From: Arcobacter ellisii
GTDB taxonomy: Bacteria > Campylobacterota > Campylobacteria > Campylobacterales > Arcobacteraceae
Assembly (NCBI RefSeq): GCF_003544915.1
Contig: NZ_CP032097.1
Span: 682,001-746,000, forward strand
Direction: 5' to 3'
Length of the DNA: 64,000 nucleotides
Positions 35,065 to 43,822 of the stretch are shown one piece after another. The notes under the pieces were generated by a model, which had not been told where the DNA came from, ran no database searches, and saw only the letters and a program-made list of their open reading frames with translations. A program made the translations under genes and the position numbers. Positions within the stretch are counted from its first letter, which is position 1; every line of letters begins with the position of its first letter.

Positions 35065-35968
35065 AAAATTCTAATTCTCTAAAGGCATCAAAAACATTTT
35101 TACTATTTAATTCATCGTATAAAGCTTTGTTTTTGAACTCTTCCATCGTTACAATTTTTGTTATATCATTTCCTGTAACTTCATTTTCAATAGCTTCAAG
35201 AACTCTTTGTTTTAATAAAGTAAAATATTTTATTGTTTCATCTGCTGCTGTTTTTGAAGTATCAATTCCATGACCTGGTACTAAAACATCCCATTTTTTT
35301 GAATTTATCATCTCTAGTGCTTTTAATGAACCAATAACAGAACCATCTCTATTTGAGGTAACTCTTCCATTCATTACAATATCACCTGAAAATAAAACTT
35401 TATCATTTGGTAAATAAACAAATAAATCATCAGAGGTATGAGCTTTTACTCCAGTTGGAATAACTATTATTTCTTTACCATCTATATTTAAAGTTTTAGT
35501 TTCATTTATGATTTCATCAACTGCCACAAATTTTGTATTTTTTTTATTCTCTTCTGAAAGAATTTTAACTCCTCTTATTTCTGAATTTGCATTAAATTCT
35601 TTATTTATAAGAGCTGGACCATAAATTTTTGCATTAAATTTTTCTTTATAAAAATTATTTCCTAACCAATGGTCATCATGAGCATGAGTTGTAATTACTG
35701 TGTTAACTGGTAGTTTTTCTATTTTTTCCATAGCTTTATAAGCTTGATTTGCGAAATCATAACTTGCACCTGAATCGATTAAAACATAACTTTTTGCTGT
35801 TTTAATATAACAACTATTTGACATAAATCCACCATTTTCTTTTGTTGGTGCCTCAAGTTTTCCAAAAAAACACCAAACATCAGAAGAAACTTTTATAGGT
35901 TTTAAATTATAATCAAATGCAAAAGCATATATTGACAGTAAAAGTGATAATAAGATTTTTTTAAACAT
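35051..35968 (-). CDS. Periplasmic metallo-beta-lactamase-fold hydrolase
   Basis: A 305-residue exported protein (signal peptide 1-17). Zinc-site motifs: THAHDDHW (His95, His97, Asp99, His100), a second His in VKAHTSDD, Asp in LFSGDIV and His in PGHG. This resembles subclass-B1-like and SoxH-like exported hydrolases; quinoprotein-associated SoxH relatives occur near sulfur genes in other bacteria. The true substrate is unknown and the distance to the sox cluster (about 6 kb) gives only weak support. GGAG lies upstream of the ATG, with its own terminator downstream. Confidence 0.8.
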   Translation of the reverse strand: MFKKILLSLLLSIYAFAFDYNLKPIKVSSDVWCFFGKLEAPTKENGGFMSNSCYIKTAKSYVLIDSGASYDFANQAYKAMEKIEKLPVNTVITTHAHDDHWLGNNFYKEKFNAKIYGPALINKEFNANSEIRGVKILSEENKKNTKFVAVDEIINETKTLNIDGKEIIVIPTGVKAHTSDDLFVYLPNDKVLFSGDIVMNGRVTSNRDGSVIGSLKALEMINSKKWDVLVPGHGIDTSKTAADETIKYFTLLKQRVLEAIENEVTGNDITKIVTMEEFKNKALYDELNSKNVFDAFRELEFYEEN

Positions 35969-36060
35969 AAAACTCCTTTTTTATTTTATAATTAAAAATT
36001 ATATTGTAATATCACTTTTATATAAGTAATAGTTTTAATTTTAATTCAAATAGGATGGGT

Positions 36061-37113
36061 ATGGATAAGAAAAAACAAATGGCATTTAACCTAAATAATT
36101 TCCTTTTATCAATGAGTGCAATTTTAGATTATAAAGAGTTTGATTTATTTGGGACACCTTTAAATCATTTTAAAAGAGTTTCATATATAGCTTTAAATTT
36201 AGGTGCAAAATTTAATCTTGAACCAAAAATGATGGCAGATTTATGTTCTTTATCATTGATTTATAATTTAGAAAAAAATGAGTTAGAAAAAATTCCTTTT
36301 TTAAATACAAGAGAGTTTTTAGAAGATAGTTTGATAAATGAGATTATTGAATTTTCTTCAAAATTAGACAAAATGTTTAAGCTAAGCGATAATCAAATAG
36401 AAAATAGAGTTAAAGCAATAGAATTTGTAAAAGAGAATAAAGAAAATTTTTCAAATGAATTAATAAATAATTTTTTAGAAGTTTCATCACAAATCTCTTT
36501 TTGGTTAGATTTACAATATGAAAATGAGATTTTGATGTATATTTATGGCTCTTTACATGATTTTACTACAGTTTTAGATTTTGAAGAGATTTTAAATTTA
36601 ACAACAATTTTTCATAAACTTGAAAATAAAAATTCAATAATCATAGAAAGAGCTTCAAAAGTAGCTGATGAATTTAATTTTGAGCATAAAGATAAACAAA
36701 TATTTTTAATAGCTAGCTCTTTACAAAATATTGGAAAAATTATGATTCCAAACTCTATATTAAATAAAAAAGAGAAACTATCTTCAAGTGAATTTGAGAT
36801 TATAAAATCATATCCTTACCATACAAAAAGAGTATTAGGTGCAATCATGGGATTTGCAGATATTTTATCTCTTGCAACAAAAGTACAAGAAAGATTAGAT
36901 GGAAGTGGTTATATTTATGGATTAGAAGCTAAAAGTTTAAGTTTAAAAGATAGATTACTTAGCTGTTTAGTAATTTACAATGCATTAAGAGAAGATAGAA
37001 GTTATCGAAATGCTTTTAAACACAGTGAAGCAATTAAAATAATGAGAAATGAAGCAGAAATAGGAAAAATTGATAAAAGTATAGTAGAAATTTTTGAAAA
37101 TATTTTTGAGTAA
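36061..37113 (+). CDS. Degenerate HD-GYP-like protein
   Basis: A 350-residue cytoplasmic protein. The C-terminal half (about 195-330) aligns by eye to HD-GYP phosphodiesterases (IGKIMIPNSILNKKEKLSSSEF, then LDGSGYIYGL), but the HD metal pair is replaced by Gln222-Asn223, the downstream HHE is replaced by VQE, and GYP reads GYI. It is therefore probably a c-di-GMP sensor or scaffold, not an enzyme. The N-terminal half looks like a second, even more diverged HD repeat. I use the ATG at 36061, which has AGGA five bases upstream, over the ATG at 36055. Confidence 0.7.
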   Translation: MDKKKQMAFNLNNFLLSMSAILDYKEFDLFGTPLNHFKRVSYIALNLGAKFNLEPKMMADLCSLSLIYNLEKNELEKIPFLNTREFLEDSLINEIIEFSSKLDKMFKLSDNQIENRVKAIEFVKENKENFSNELINNFLEVSSQISFWLDLQYENEILMYIYGSLHDFTTVLDFEEILNLTTIFHKLENKNSIIIERASKVADEFNFEHKDKQIFLIASSLQNIGKIMIPNSILNKKEKLSSSEFEIIKSYPYHTKRVLGAIMGFADILSLATKVQERLDGSGYIYGLEAKSLSLKDRLLSCLVIYNALREDRSYRNAFKHSEAIKIMRNEAEIGKIDKSIVEIFENIFE

Positions 37114-37137
37114 AAGTGGAGATTTTCTCCACTTTTA
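37111..37137. terminator. Bidirectional terminator between HD-GYP-like and rhodanese genes
   Basis: Twelve-base perfect arms (TAAAAGTGGAGA and complement) around TTT. The left arm contains the plus-strand stop and the right arm ends one base before the minus-strand stop. Confidence 0.8.
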
Positions 37138-37812
37138 TTAAGGTTTTACAGTTGTAAGTCCTAAACTTAACCAAGATTGCATTCCACCTCTATACCATTT
37201 TAGTTTCTCTTCTGGATAACCAATAGCTGTTAATGCTTTCATAGATTCAGGTGATTGTCCACACCAAGCTCCATTACAAAACATTAAAATAGTTTTTGCA
37301 TTTGAAAAATCATATTTTCCATTTACTTTTTTTACACCTAACATTTCAACATACTCTTCAAACTCATCTGGATATTGAGATTGTTTCATATAAATATAAG
37401 GAATATTTATAGCACTTGGAATTGTTTCATGGTAAAACCAATTTTCTGTTCTTGAATCAACTAACATTAAATTTTTATCTTTTTTTGCTTTTTCAATAAA
37501 ATCTAAAACTTCTACTTCCCCAAAAGTTTCAACTTTATCAGAGTATTTTATAGGAGCAATTTTTCCCATATATGTTACAAATGCTCTTTTACAATCAGCT
37601 TTTACACTCTCAGCTGCTTGATGCTCTCCACCATATACAACTTTTGGGTCAAAACCTACATCTTTACACTCTTCTTTTTTTTCTCTTTTTATAACAACTG
37701 TTTTTTCTTCATCTTTTGAATTTTTGAATTTAACTTCAACCCCATCTGTTTGTAAATCAACCGCAAAAATCGACGTTGCTAAAACTAAACTTCCTAATAT
37801 TATTTTAATCAT
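37138..37812 (-). CDS. Exported rhodanese-like protein
   Basis: A 224-residue protein with a signal peptide (1-18). The rhodanese domain (about 85-220) has LMLVDSRTENWFYHETIPSA read in parts, and an active-site loop ILMFCNGAWCGQSPESMKAL with two Cys near residue 179; the first occupies the persulfide position. An N-terminal extension (about 20-80) has two further Cys. Rhodaneses transfer sulfane sulfur, so a periplasmic one fits the sulfur-oxidising setting. The promoter -10 is embedded in a palindrome at 37845-37865. Confidence 0.83.
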   Translation of the reverse strand: MIKIILGSLVLATSIFAVDLQTDGVEVKFKNSKDEEKTVVIKREKKEECKDVGFDPKVVYGGEHQAAESVKADCKRAFVTYMGKIAPIKYSDKVETFGEVEVLDFIEKAKKDKNLMLVDSRTENWFYHETIPSAINIPYIYMKQSQYPDEFEEYVEMLGVKKVNGKYDFSNAKTILMFCNGAWCGQSPESMKALTAIGYPEEKLKWYRGGMQSWLSLGLTTVKP

Positions 37813-37844
37813 TTTCTCTCCTTAATTTTTAAAATAAATAATAA

Positions 37845-37865
37845 ATGATTATAACAAATAATCAT
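37845..37865 (-). promoter_or_regulatory. Palindromic operator over the rhodanese promoter
   Basis: Arms ATGATTAT (37845-37852) and ATAATCAT (37858-37865) with a 5-base spacer. The minus-strand TATAAT -10 box (37848-37853) lies within one arm, 33 bases upstream of the rhodanese ATG. The AT-rich ATAATCAT half-sites loosely resemble Fur-family boxes, but assignment is uncertain. Confidence 0.45.
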
Positions 37866-37918
37866 AATAATTAGCTTTTACAAAATTTCTTAAAATATCA
37901 TCATAAGAAAAAAGTAGA

Positions 37919-37924
37919 TATAAT
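37919..37924 (+). promoter_or_regulatory. -10 box of valS promoter
   Basis: An exact TATAAT lies 33 bases upstream of the valS ATG. The ribosome site (AGGA) is at about 37948-37951. Confidence 0.6.
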
Positions 37925-37957
37925 CGCGTATATTTATAGAAAAAGATAGGATTTTTA

Positions 37958-40621
37958 ATGAGCGAAAAATACGAACCGTCACAAGTAGAAGATAAATTTT
38001 ATAAAATATGGGAAGAAAGAGGATATTTTGAAATAGATGGAAATAAATCTATTTGGAAAACTGATTCAAATGGAAAACAAAAAACATTTTCTATCATGAT
38101 GCCACCTCCAAACGTAACAGGAAGCTTACATATTGGGCATGCTTTAACATTTACATTACAAGATATTATCACTAGATATAAAAGAATGGATGGTTTTAAA
38201 ACTCTTTGGCAACCAGGAACTGACCACGCAGGAATTGCAACACAAAATGTTGTTGAAAAACAACTTTTAGCTGAAGGGACAACTAAAGAAGAAATAGGAA
38301 GAGAAAAATTCCTTGAAAGAGCTTGGAAACAAAAAGAGACTTCAGGTGGAAATATAGTTCATCAAATGAGAAAATTAGGTGTTACTCCTGCTTGGAAAAG
38401 AGAAAGATTTACGATGGATGAGGGATTAAAAGAGGCTGTAAAAGAAGCTTTTATCTCTTTATACAACGAAGGTCATATCACTCAAAATAACTACATGGTA
38501 AACTGGTGTACACATGATGGGGCATTATCAGATATCGAAGTTGAACATGAAGAAGTAAATGGTAAGTTTTATCATATGATTTATAAATTTGCAGATGGAA
38601 GTGGTGAACTTCAAGTAGCAACTACTAGACCTGAAACATATTTTGGGGATACAGCTATTATGGTTCATCCTGATGATGAGAGATATAAATCAATTGTTGG
38701 AAAAGAAGTTCTTTTACCTTTAACTGAGCGAAAAATCAAAGTAATCACAGATTCTCATGTTGATATGGAATTTGGAACAGGTGTTGTAAAAGTAACTCCT
38801 GCACACGACCAAAATGACTACGAAGTTGGAAAAAGACACGATTTAGAGTTCATTAAAGTATTTGATGAAAAAGGTATTTTAAACGAATACTGTGGAGAGT
38901 TTGCTGGTCTTGAAAGACTTGAAGCAAGACCTGTTATTGTAAAAGCTTTAGAAGAAGCTGGGTATATCGTAAAAATAGAAGAGCATATTCACCAAGTAGG
39001 ACATTGTTATAGATGTAAAAATATTGTTGAACCATTTATCTCTCAACAATGGTTTTTAAGTTCTGAAATGGCGCAAGAGTCTATTAGAAAAACAAAAGAA
39101 ACTACAAAAGAAAGAGCTCAAACTGGAGAACATAATGGAACACTTTTCCACCCTGCACATTGGATAAATTCATATACAGCTTGGATGGATGAGTTAAGAC
39201 CTTGGTGTATTTCAAGACAACTTTGGTGGGGACATAGAATTCCTGTATTTACTTGTGACGATTGTGGACATCAATGGGCAGATAAAGCTGATGAGCCTGA
39301 ATGTTGTCCAAAATGTGGAGGAAAACACTATACTCAAGATCCAGATGTTTTAGATACTTGGTTCTCTTCAGCTTTATGGGCAATGTCGCCATTAGGTTGG
39401 GGAAATAATGGAAAATTAAAAGAACTTTATAATGATACAGATGAAGCAGATTTTTATCCAAATTCACTGTTAATCACTGGTTTTGATATTATGTTCTTCT
39501 GGGTAGCTAGAATGATGATGATGGGTGAACACTTCAAAAAACAATTACCATTTGAAGATATTTATATGCACGCATTAGTAAGAGATGAACATGGTGCTAA
39601 AATGTCAAAATCAAAAGGAAATGTAATTGACCCACTTGATATGGTAAATGAACATTCTGCTGATATTATCAGATTTACTTTAGCGTATTTATGTGTTCAA
39701 GGAAGAGATATTAAACTAGGAGCTAAAAACCTAGAGCAATTTAGAAACTTTACAAATAAACTTTACAATGCAAGTAATTTCTTACAGTTAAACGTAGAAA
39801 CTTTCCCTGATTTAAAAGATATTACTATCAAAACGCCACTTGGTCTTTATATGCAAAGTAAATTAAGTGATGCAGTTGATGAGTTAAGAAATGCTTTAGA
39901 AACTTATAAATTCAACGAATCAGCATCTATTTTATATAAATTTGTATGGAATGAATTTTGTGACTGGGGAATTGAGTATGCAAAAGCTTCTAAAGATTCA
40001 GTAATAGAACTTGGAGCAATTTTCAAAGAGACTTTAAAAATGGTTTCTCCATTTATGCCATTTATTTCTGATTATTTATATCACAAATTAAGTGGAACAA
40101 CACTTGAAGATGGTGATTCATTGATGATTATGAATTTCCCAAAAGAAATAGCAAAAAATCAAGAAATCGAAGATATGTTTGCAATTATTGAAGAAGCAAT
40201 TACAGCTATTAGAAGAGCAAAAGTTATCATAGATATGGGTAACTCAAAAATTGCAAAAGCTTATTTAAAAATCAATAAAAATATTGATGAAAAAACAGCA
40301 AAACCATTTATTGAAAAACTTGCAAAAGTAGAAAATATCGAGTTTGTCCTAGCAAAAGTAGAAAACTCAATCACAGATGTAAGTGATAACTTAGAAGTTT
40401 ATATCCCAACTGGTGAAATTGATATGACACCAATTATTTCAAAACTTACAAAACAACAAGAAAAATTAGAAAAAGAGATAGCAAAACTTTCAGGTATGTT
40501 AAATAATGAAAAATTCGTAGCAAATGCACCAGCAAATGTTTTAGAAGAAAATAGAGCAGGATTGGCAAGTGCTGAAGATAAACTGGCTAAGGTTGTGGCT
40601 GAACTTAAATCTTTAAGTTAA
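37958..40621 (+). CDS. valS: Valyl-tRNA synthetase
   Basis: An 887-residue class I aminoacyl-tRNA synthetase that charges tRNA-Val. The HIGH motif is at 58-61 (VTGSLHIGHAL) and KMSKSKGNVIDP near 548. The editing domain (ATTRPETYFGDTAI), a zinc-binding Cys set (HCYRCKNI, CDDCGHQW, CCPKCGGKH), WWGHRIP and a C-terminal coiled-coil arm (about 820-887) are all present. Length is normal. It is monocistronic, with its own promoter and a strong terminator. Confidence 0.97.
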   Translation: MSEKYEPSQVEDKFYKIWEERGYFEIDGNKSIWKTDSNGKQKTFSIMMPPPNVTGSLHIGHALTFTLQDIITRYKRMDGFKTLWQPGTDHAGIATQNVVEKQLLAEGTTKEEIGREKFLERAWKQKETSGGNIVHQMRKLGVTPAWKRERFTMDEGLKEAVKEAFISLYNEGHITQNNYMVNWCTHDGALSDIEVEHEEVNGKFYHMIYKFADGSGELQVATTRPETYFGDTAIMVHPDDERYKSIVGKEVLLPLTERKIKVITDSHVDMEFGTGVVKVTPAHDQNDYEVGKRHDLEFIKVFDEKGILNEYCGEFAGLERLEARPVIVKALEEAGYIVKIEEHIHQVGHCYRCKNIVEPFISQQWFLSSEMAQESIRKTKETTKERAQTGEHNGTLFHPAHWINSYTAWMDELRPWCISRQLWWGHRIPVFTCDDCGHQWADKADEPECCPKCGGKHYTQDPDVLDTWFSSALWAMSPLGWGNNGKLKELYNDTDEADFYPNSLLITGFDIMFFWVARMMMMGEHFKKQLPFEDIYMHALVRDEHGAKMSKSKGNVIDPLDMVNEHSADIIRFTLAYLCVQGRDIKLGAKNLEQFRNFTNKLYNASNFLQLNVETFPDLKDITIKTPLGLYMQSKLSDAVDELRNALETYKFNESASILYKFVWNEFCDWGIEYAKASKDSVIELGAIFKETLKMVSPFMPFISDYLYHKLSGTTLEDGDSLMIMNFPKEIAKNQEIEDMFAIIEEAITAIRRAKVIIDMGNSKIAKAYLKINKNIDEKTAKPFIEKLAKVENIEFVLAKVENSITDVSDNLEVYIPTGEIDMTPIISKLTKQQEKLEKEIAKLSGMLNNEKFVANAPANVLEENRAGLASAEDKLAKVVAELKSLS

Positions 40622-40646
40622 AAAGAAGATTTTTTAGATAGATTTT

Positions 40647-40682
40647 AAAAGCCCCATCAAGTTTTGATGGGGCTTTTATTTT
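40647..40682 (+). terminator. Intrinsic terminator of valS
   Basis: Fourteen-base perfect arms (AAAAGCCCCATCAA and its complement) around GTT, GC-rich at the core and followed by ATTTTTATT. The strongest terminator in the window. Confidence 0.92.
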
Positions 40683-40712
40683 TATTAAAAAGATTTTTAT
40701 AAAGAGGTTTAA

Positions 40713-41198
40713 ATGAAAGAATATCTACCAATCATTGTTTCTATAATTTCCGGTCTATTTGCAATTGTTGTTATAATATTTACATGGATATTTAAAAAAT
40801 CTACAGATAAACAATTGAGAGCTCTTTCTCAATTTGATGAATTAAAAAATTTGTATATCAAAACTTATGAAATGTTTGAAGAACTAATTAAGGTTACAAA
40901 AAATCATAAAGAAAGTGATTTAAATTCACAATTTAGTAAATTGACTGCTGAAATTAATATGTTAGCACCAATTGAAATTATTGAGAAATATAAATTAGTA
41001 GCAGATTTATATGAAGAATGGGCTAATTTTTATCCAAAAGCCTATCCTCCTTCTAAGAATGGATATAAAATTATTTATTCTAAATCGATTGACCCTACAT
41101 TAAAATATAAAGAATTAGAAAAAAACTCTTATGAAATATTTTATAAAGAGTATAAAGATTTGTGTGAATTGATACGTTCACAAATAAAAATAAAATAA
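40713..41198 (+). CDS. Unrecognised single-pass membrane protein
   Basis: A 161-residue protein with one N-terminal membrane segment (about 5-27) followed by a Lys-rich stop-transfer and a mainly helical, probably cytoplasmic domain with coiled-coil character (LSQFDELKNLYIKTYEMFEEL). No known motif recognised. GAGG lies upstream of the ATG. It stands alone between the valS terminator and a convergent toxin-antitoxin pair, so it may be part of a small accessory insertion; base composition does not differ visibly from the flanks. Confidence 0.65.
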   Translation: MKEYLPIIVSIISGLFAIVVIIFTWIFKKSTDKQLRALSQFDELKNLYIKTYEMFEELIKVTKNHKESDLNSQFSKLTAEINMLAPIEIIEKYKLVADLYEEWANFYPKAYPPSKNGYKIIYSKSIDPTLKYKELEKNSYEIFYKEYKDLCELIRSQIKIK

Positions 41199-41221
41199 AT
41201 ATAAATAGCTTTATTTCTTAA

Positions 41222-41512
41222 TTAAACCCTATCAACCCAATAATCAGGAACTCGATGTTGATGTGCTATGGCAACTATTAAAATAGTATTTTCTTCATAG
41301 AGATATAAAATATTGTAAGGAAAGCGGTGTAAAGTGCATCTTCTAATTTGATTTGATACTTTTTGATAAGAGTTTGGGAAGTTTTTTATTCTATTTATTG
41401 AAGTTTGAATATCATTTGAGAATTTTTTACCTAAACCTTTTTCTTGTTGTTCATAATATTTTATAGAATCATGAAATTCAAGTTTTGCAAGTTTTAGGTA
41501 ATTAATATTCAT
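41222..41512 (-). CDS. RelE/ParE-family toxin
   Basis: A 96-residue protein of the RelE/ParE toxin superfamily. The ParE-like layout is seen: LAKLEFHDSIKYYEQQEKGLGKKF (helical hairpin), then a beta sheet with RRCTLHRFPYNILYLYEENTILIVAIAHQHR, whose Arg/His residues are the usual C-terminal functional positions. It overlaps the antitoxin gene upstream by 11 bases, with the antitoxin first, as usual for such pairs. Whether the target is gyrase or ribosome-bound mRNA cannot be told. Confidence 0.85.
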   Translation of the reverse strand: MNINYLKLAKLEFHDSIKYYEQQEKGLGKKFSNDIQTSINRIKNFPNSYQKVSNQIRRCTLHRFPYNILYLYEENTILIVAIAHQHRVPDYWVDRV

Positions 41513-41711
41513 AATCGAAAAAATCTTTTTCGTTTACAGTTTCTAGTTTTCCATTTTTATATGAGTTTACTCTTTTATTAGCTTCTTCTTCCCAGATTTT
41601 ATTTATATTTTCATCGGGTTTATCAAGACTTTTTAAAAGTTCTTCAACAAGTTCAAATCTATCATTAGCTTTTAGGTGTAAGGCTTGTTCTAAAATGTCA
41701 TTTTTACCCAT
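41502..41711 (-). CDS. Antitoxin, addiction-module component family
   Basis: A 69-residue acidic protein matching the short unstable antitoxin family found with ParE-like toxins: an N-terminal helix ILEQALHLKANDRFELVEELLKSL, then DKPDENINKIWEEEANKRV, and a C-terminal tail that would wrap the toxin. It is the first gene of the toxin-antitoxin operon, with GAGT upstream of the ATG. No operator was singled out in the AT-rich region above it. Confidence 0.82.
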   Translation of the reverse strand: MGKNDILEQALHLKANDRFELVEELLKSLDKPDENINKIWEEEANKRVNSYKNGKLETVNEKDFFDYEY

Positions 41712-41824
41712 TAGATACTCTTTTTTGTAATTGATTTTTAAAAAATTATAACATATCTTTTTAAAAAGAAAAAAAAATTTATTTTCTATTTTTTCTGTAC
41801 CTCATTATTTTATATAAATCAAAA

Positions 41825-41845
41825 AAATAAACTACCAGTTTATTT
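41825..41845. promoter_or_regulatory. Candidate TetR-type operator of the MATE/GNAT operon
   Basis: Perfect inverted repeat with 9-base arms AAATAAACT and AGTTTATTT and an ACC spacer. It covers the expected -35 position of the promoter whose TATAAT is at 41865-41870. A further AGTTTAT half-site occurs at about 41880-41886. A TetR-family gene ends this locus at 43823-44419. Confidence 0.5.
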
Positions 41846-41864
41846 AAAATAAAGTATTCATAAG

Positions 41865-41870
41865 TATAAT
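41865..41870 (+). promoter_or_regulatory. -10 box of the MATE operon
   Basis: An exact TATAAT 19 bases downstream of the palindrome. Expected transcription start is near 41877, giving a leader of about 54 bases that includes a short ORF. Confidence 0.55.
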
Positions 41871-41898
41871 TAGACCATCAGTTTATAAAAGAAAAATT

Positions 41899-41934
41899 AT
41901 GTCAAATCAAAATAAATTCAGAGAAATTACATGA
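41899..41934 (+). CDS. Putative 11-codon leader peptide before the MATE gene
   Basis: A frame MSNQNKFREIT whose TGA stop overlaps the ATG of the transporter as ATGA, the usual arrangement for translational coupling. The ribosome site in front of it is weak (AAAAGAAAAATT). The transporter has no strong ribosome site of its own either. It could equally be chance. Confidence 0.3.
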   Translation: MSNQNKFREIT

Positions 41935-43253
41935 ACGTAACAAAAGATAAAATCTCATCTGTTTTTTTTAAATACTCAATTCCATCTGTTTTAGGAATGT
42001 TAGCAATTTCATCAGCTAGTATTGTTGATGGATTTTTTATTGGAAATTATGTTGGGGCTTTTGGACTTGCTGCAATAAATATTAGTTTACCTATCTTTTC
42101 ATTTTTATTTGGTTTTGCTTTGATGATTGCTATTGGAACAAGTGTTGTAGCAGGAAAATTGATAGGCGAAGGTAATAATCAAACAGCAAGTATAATTTTT
42201 ACAAAAGCAGTTATATCTATTGTTATTTTTAGTTTTTTATCTTGTTCAATTTTATATTTTAATATTGAAACACTTTTGTATTATTTAGGTGCAAACGAAA
42301 ATTTGATGGATATAGCGATAGAGTATTTGTCAATAATTCTTATTTTTATTCCATTTTTGATGATAGGAATAGTTCTTGATTATTTTGTAAGGATTGATAA
42401 TAGACCAAATCTTGCCTTTATAACAATGCTTTTAAGTTCTATTATAAATATTGTATTAGACTATTTTTTTATTGTTTATCTTCAAAAAGGGATTTTTGGA
42501 GCTGCCCTTGCAACAGGAATATCTCAATTATCTTTGATATTTATTCTTTTGCCTCATTTTTTTTCAAATAAAGCAACTTTAAAATTTGTATCACCAATAG
42601 GAAATTATATTCAAATTTTAAAAGCTACATACAATGGAGCTTCTGAGTTTATAAATGAGATTTCAGTTGGAATTACAACTTTGATTTTTAACTATATAAT
42701 GATAAAAACTTTTAGTACAGAAGGAGTTGCAGCGTTTGCTGTGATAAATTATCTTTTATGGATTGGTATAATGATAAGTTTTGGAATAAGTGATTCTTTA
42801 CAACCAATTATTAGTAAAAATTTTGGAGCAAAAGAGAACAAAAGAATAGAAGAGTTTTTAAAAATAGCTTTTATTTCAACATATATTGTTGGGTTTTTTA
42901 TGATAGCCTTGATTATTCTTGTACCAGAACAATTGGCAAATCTTTTTTTAGAAGATACCAATTATGAAACCAAACAAATAGTCTTAAATTTTGTTACATT
43001 TATTTGGATTGCATTTCTTTTTAATGGATCAAATCTTATAGTTTCAGCTTATTTTACAGCAATACATAAACCTTTACACTCGGCAATTATTGCCATATCA
43101 AGAAGTTTTATTTTCCCAGTATTATTTATATTTATTTTGCCAATGATATTTGAAAAAAATGGGATTTTTTTAGTAATTCCCATAGCTGAATTTATAACTT
43201 TTATAATTGCAATTGTTTTATTTAAAAATTTTAGTCCAAGAAAAATAGTATAG
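41931..43253 (+). CDS. MATE-family multidrug efflux transporter
   Basis: A 440-residue inner-membrane antiporter with 12 hydrophobic segments in two related halves. Typical stretches are FFKYSIPSVLGMLAISSASIVDGFFIGN near the start and GASEFINEISVGITTLIFNY at the start of the second half. MATE proteins export cationic drugs or metabolites using sodium or proton gradients. The GNAT gene follows by 20 bases and a TetR gene lies convergent beyond it, forming a likely self-regulated efflux locus. Confidence 0.9.
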   Translation: MNVTKDKISSVFFKYSIPSVLGMLAISSASIVDGFFIGNYVGAFGLAAINISLPIFSFLFGFALMIAIGTSVVAGKLIGEGNNQTASIIFTKAVISIVIFSFLSCSILYFNIETLLYYLGANENLMDIAIEYLSIILIFIPFLMIGIVLDYFVRIDNRPNLAFITMLLSSIINIVLDYFFIVYLQKGIFGAALATGISQLSLIFILLPHFFSNKATLKFVSPIGNYIQILKATYNGASEFINEISVGITTLIFNYIMIKTFSTEGVAAFAVINYLLWIGIMISFGISDSLQPIISKNFGAKENKRIEEFLKIAFISTYIVGFFMIALIILVPEQLANLFLEDTNYETKQIVLNFVTFIWIAFLFNGSNLIVSAYFTAIHKPLHSAIIAISRSFIFPVLFIFILPMIFEKNGIFLVIPIAEFITFIIAIVLFKNFSPRKIV

Positions 43254-43273
43254 AATTATATGGGAGATAAATT

Positions 43274-43810
43274 ATGAAAAATAGTGAAAATAAATCAAAT
43301 GTAACTCTTAGAGTTGCAAAAAAAACTGAGTTAAATAAATTTAAAACAGATTTACAAGAAGCATTTAGAATATCAGCAGAAAAGGAGTTTGGTCATGCCT
43401 TAGATGAGCCAATCCCTTCTGATTTGGATTTTGAAGATTCTGTTAATTATGCTGGTGCAATTGTATATCAAGTAGCTTTAGATGAAAATATTGTCGGTGG
43501 AGCTATTGTGGCTATTGATGAGGTTACTCAACACAACAAATTATTGTTATTTTTTATAGCAACTAATTGTCATAGTAAAGGTGTTGGATATAAGGCTTGG
43601 AAAGCAATAGAGAAAAAACATCCAAAAACAAAAATATGGGAAACTACAACTCCTTATTTTGAGAAAAGAAATATTCATTTTTATGTGAATAAATGTGGTT
43701 TTAAAATTGTTGAATATTTTAGTAGATATCATCCTGACCCAAATCAAAAATCAGATTCTAATTTTGATGAGCAAGATGATGAGATGTTTAAGTTTGAAAA
43801 ACAAATGTGA
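43274..43810 (+). CDS. GNAT-family N-acetyltransferase
   Basis: A 178-residue GNAT protein. The fold pattern is visible: VTLRVAKKTELNKFKTDLQEAF (beta1-alpha1), VGGAIVAIDE, LLLFFIATNCHSKGVGYKAWKAIEKK (acetyl-CoA-binding turn, degenerate as CHSKGVG), and FYVNKCGFKIVEYF. Behind a MATE gene it may acetylate the exported compound or act as a resistance determinant. GGGAGA lies upstream of the ATG. Substrate unknown. Confidence 0.82.
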   Translation: MKNSENKSNVTLRVAKKTELNKFKTDLQEAFRISAEKEFGHALDEPIPSDLDFEDSVNYAGAIVYQVALDENIVGGAIVAIDEVTQHNKLLLFFIATNCHSKGVGYKAWKAIEKKHPKTKIWETTTPYFEKRNIHFYVNKCGFKIVEYFSRYHPDPNQKSDSNFDEQDDEMFKFEKQM

Positions 43811-43822
43811 AAAATATAAAAA

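Noticed and set aside
40713-41711. Genomic island around the toxin-antitoxin pair
   Set aside because: No integrase, direct repeats, tRNA or visible base-composition shift; only one unknown gene and the pair are present.
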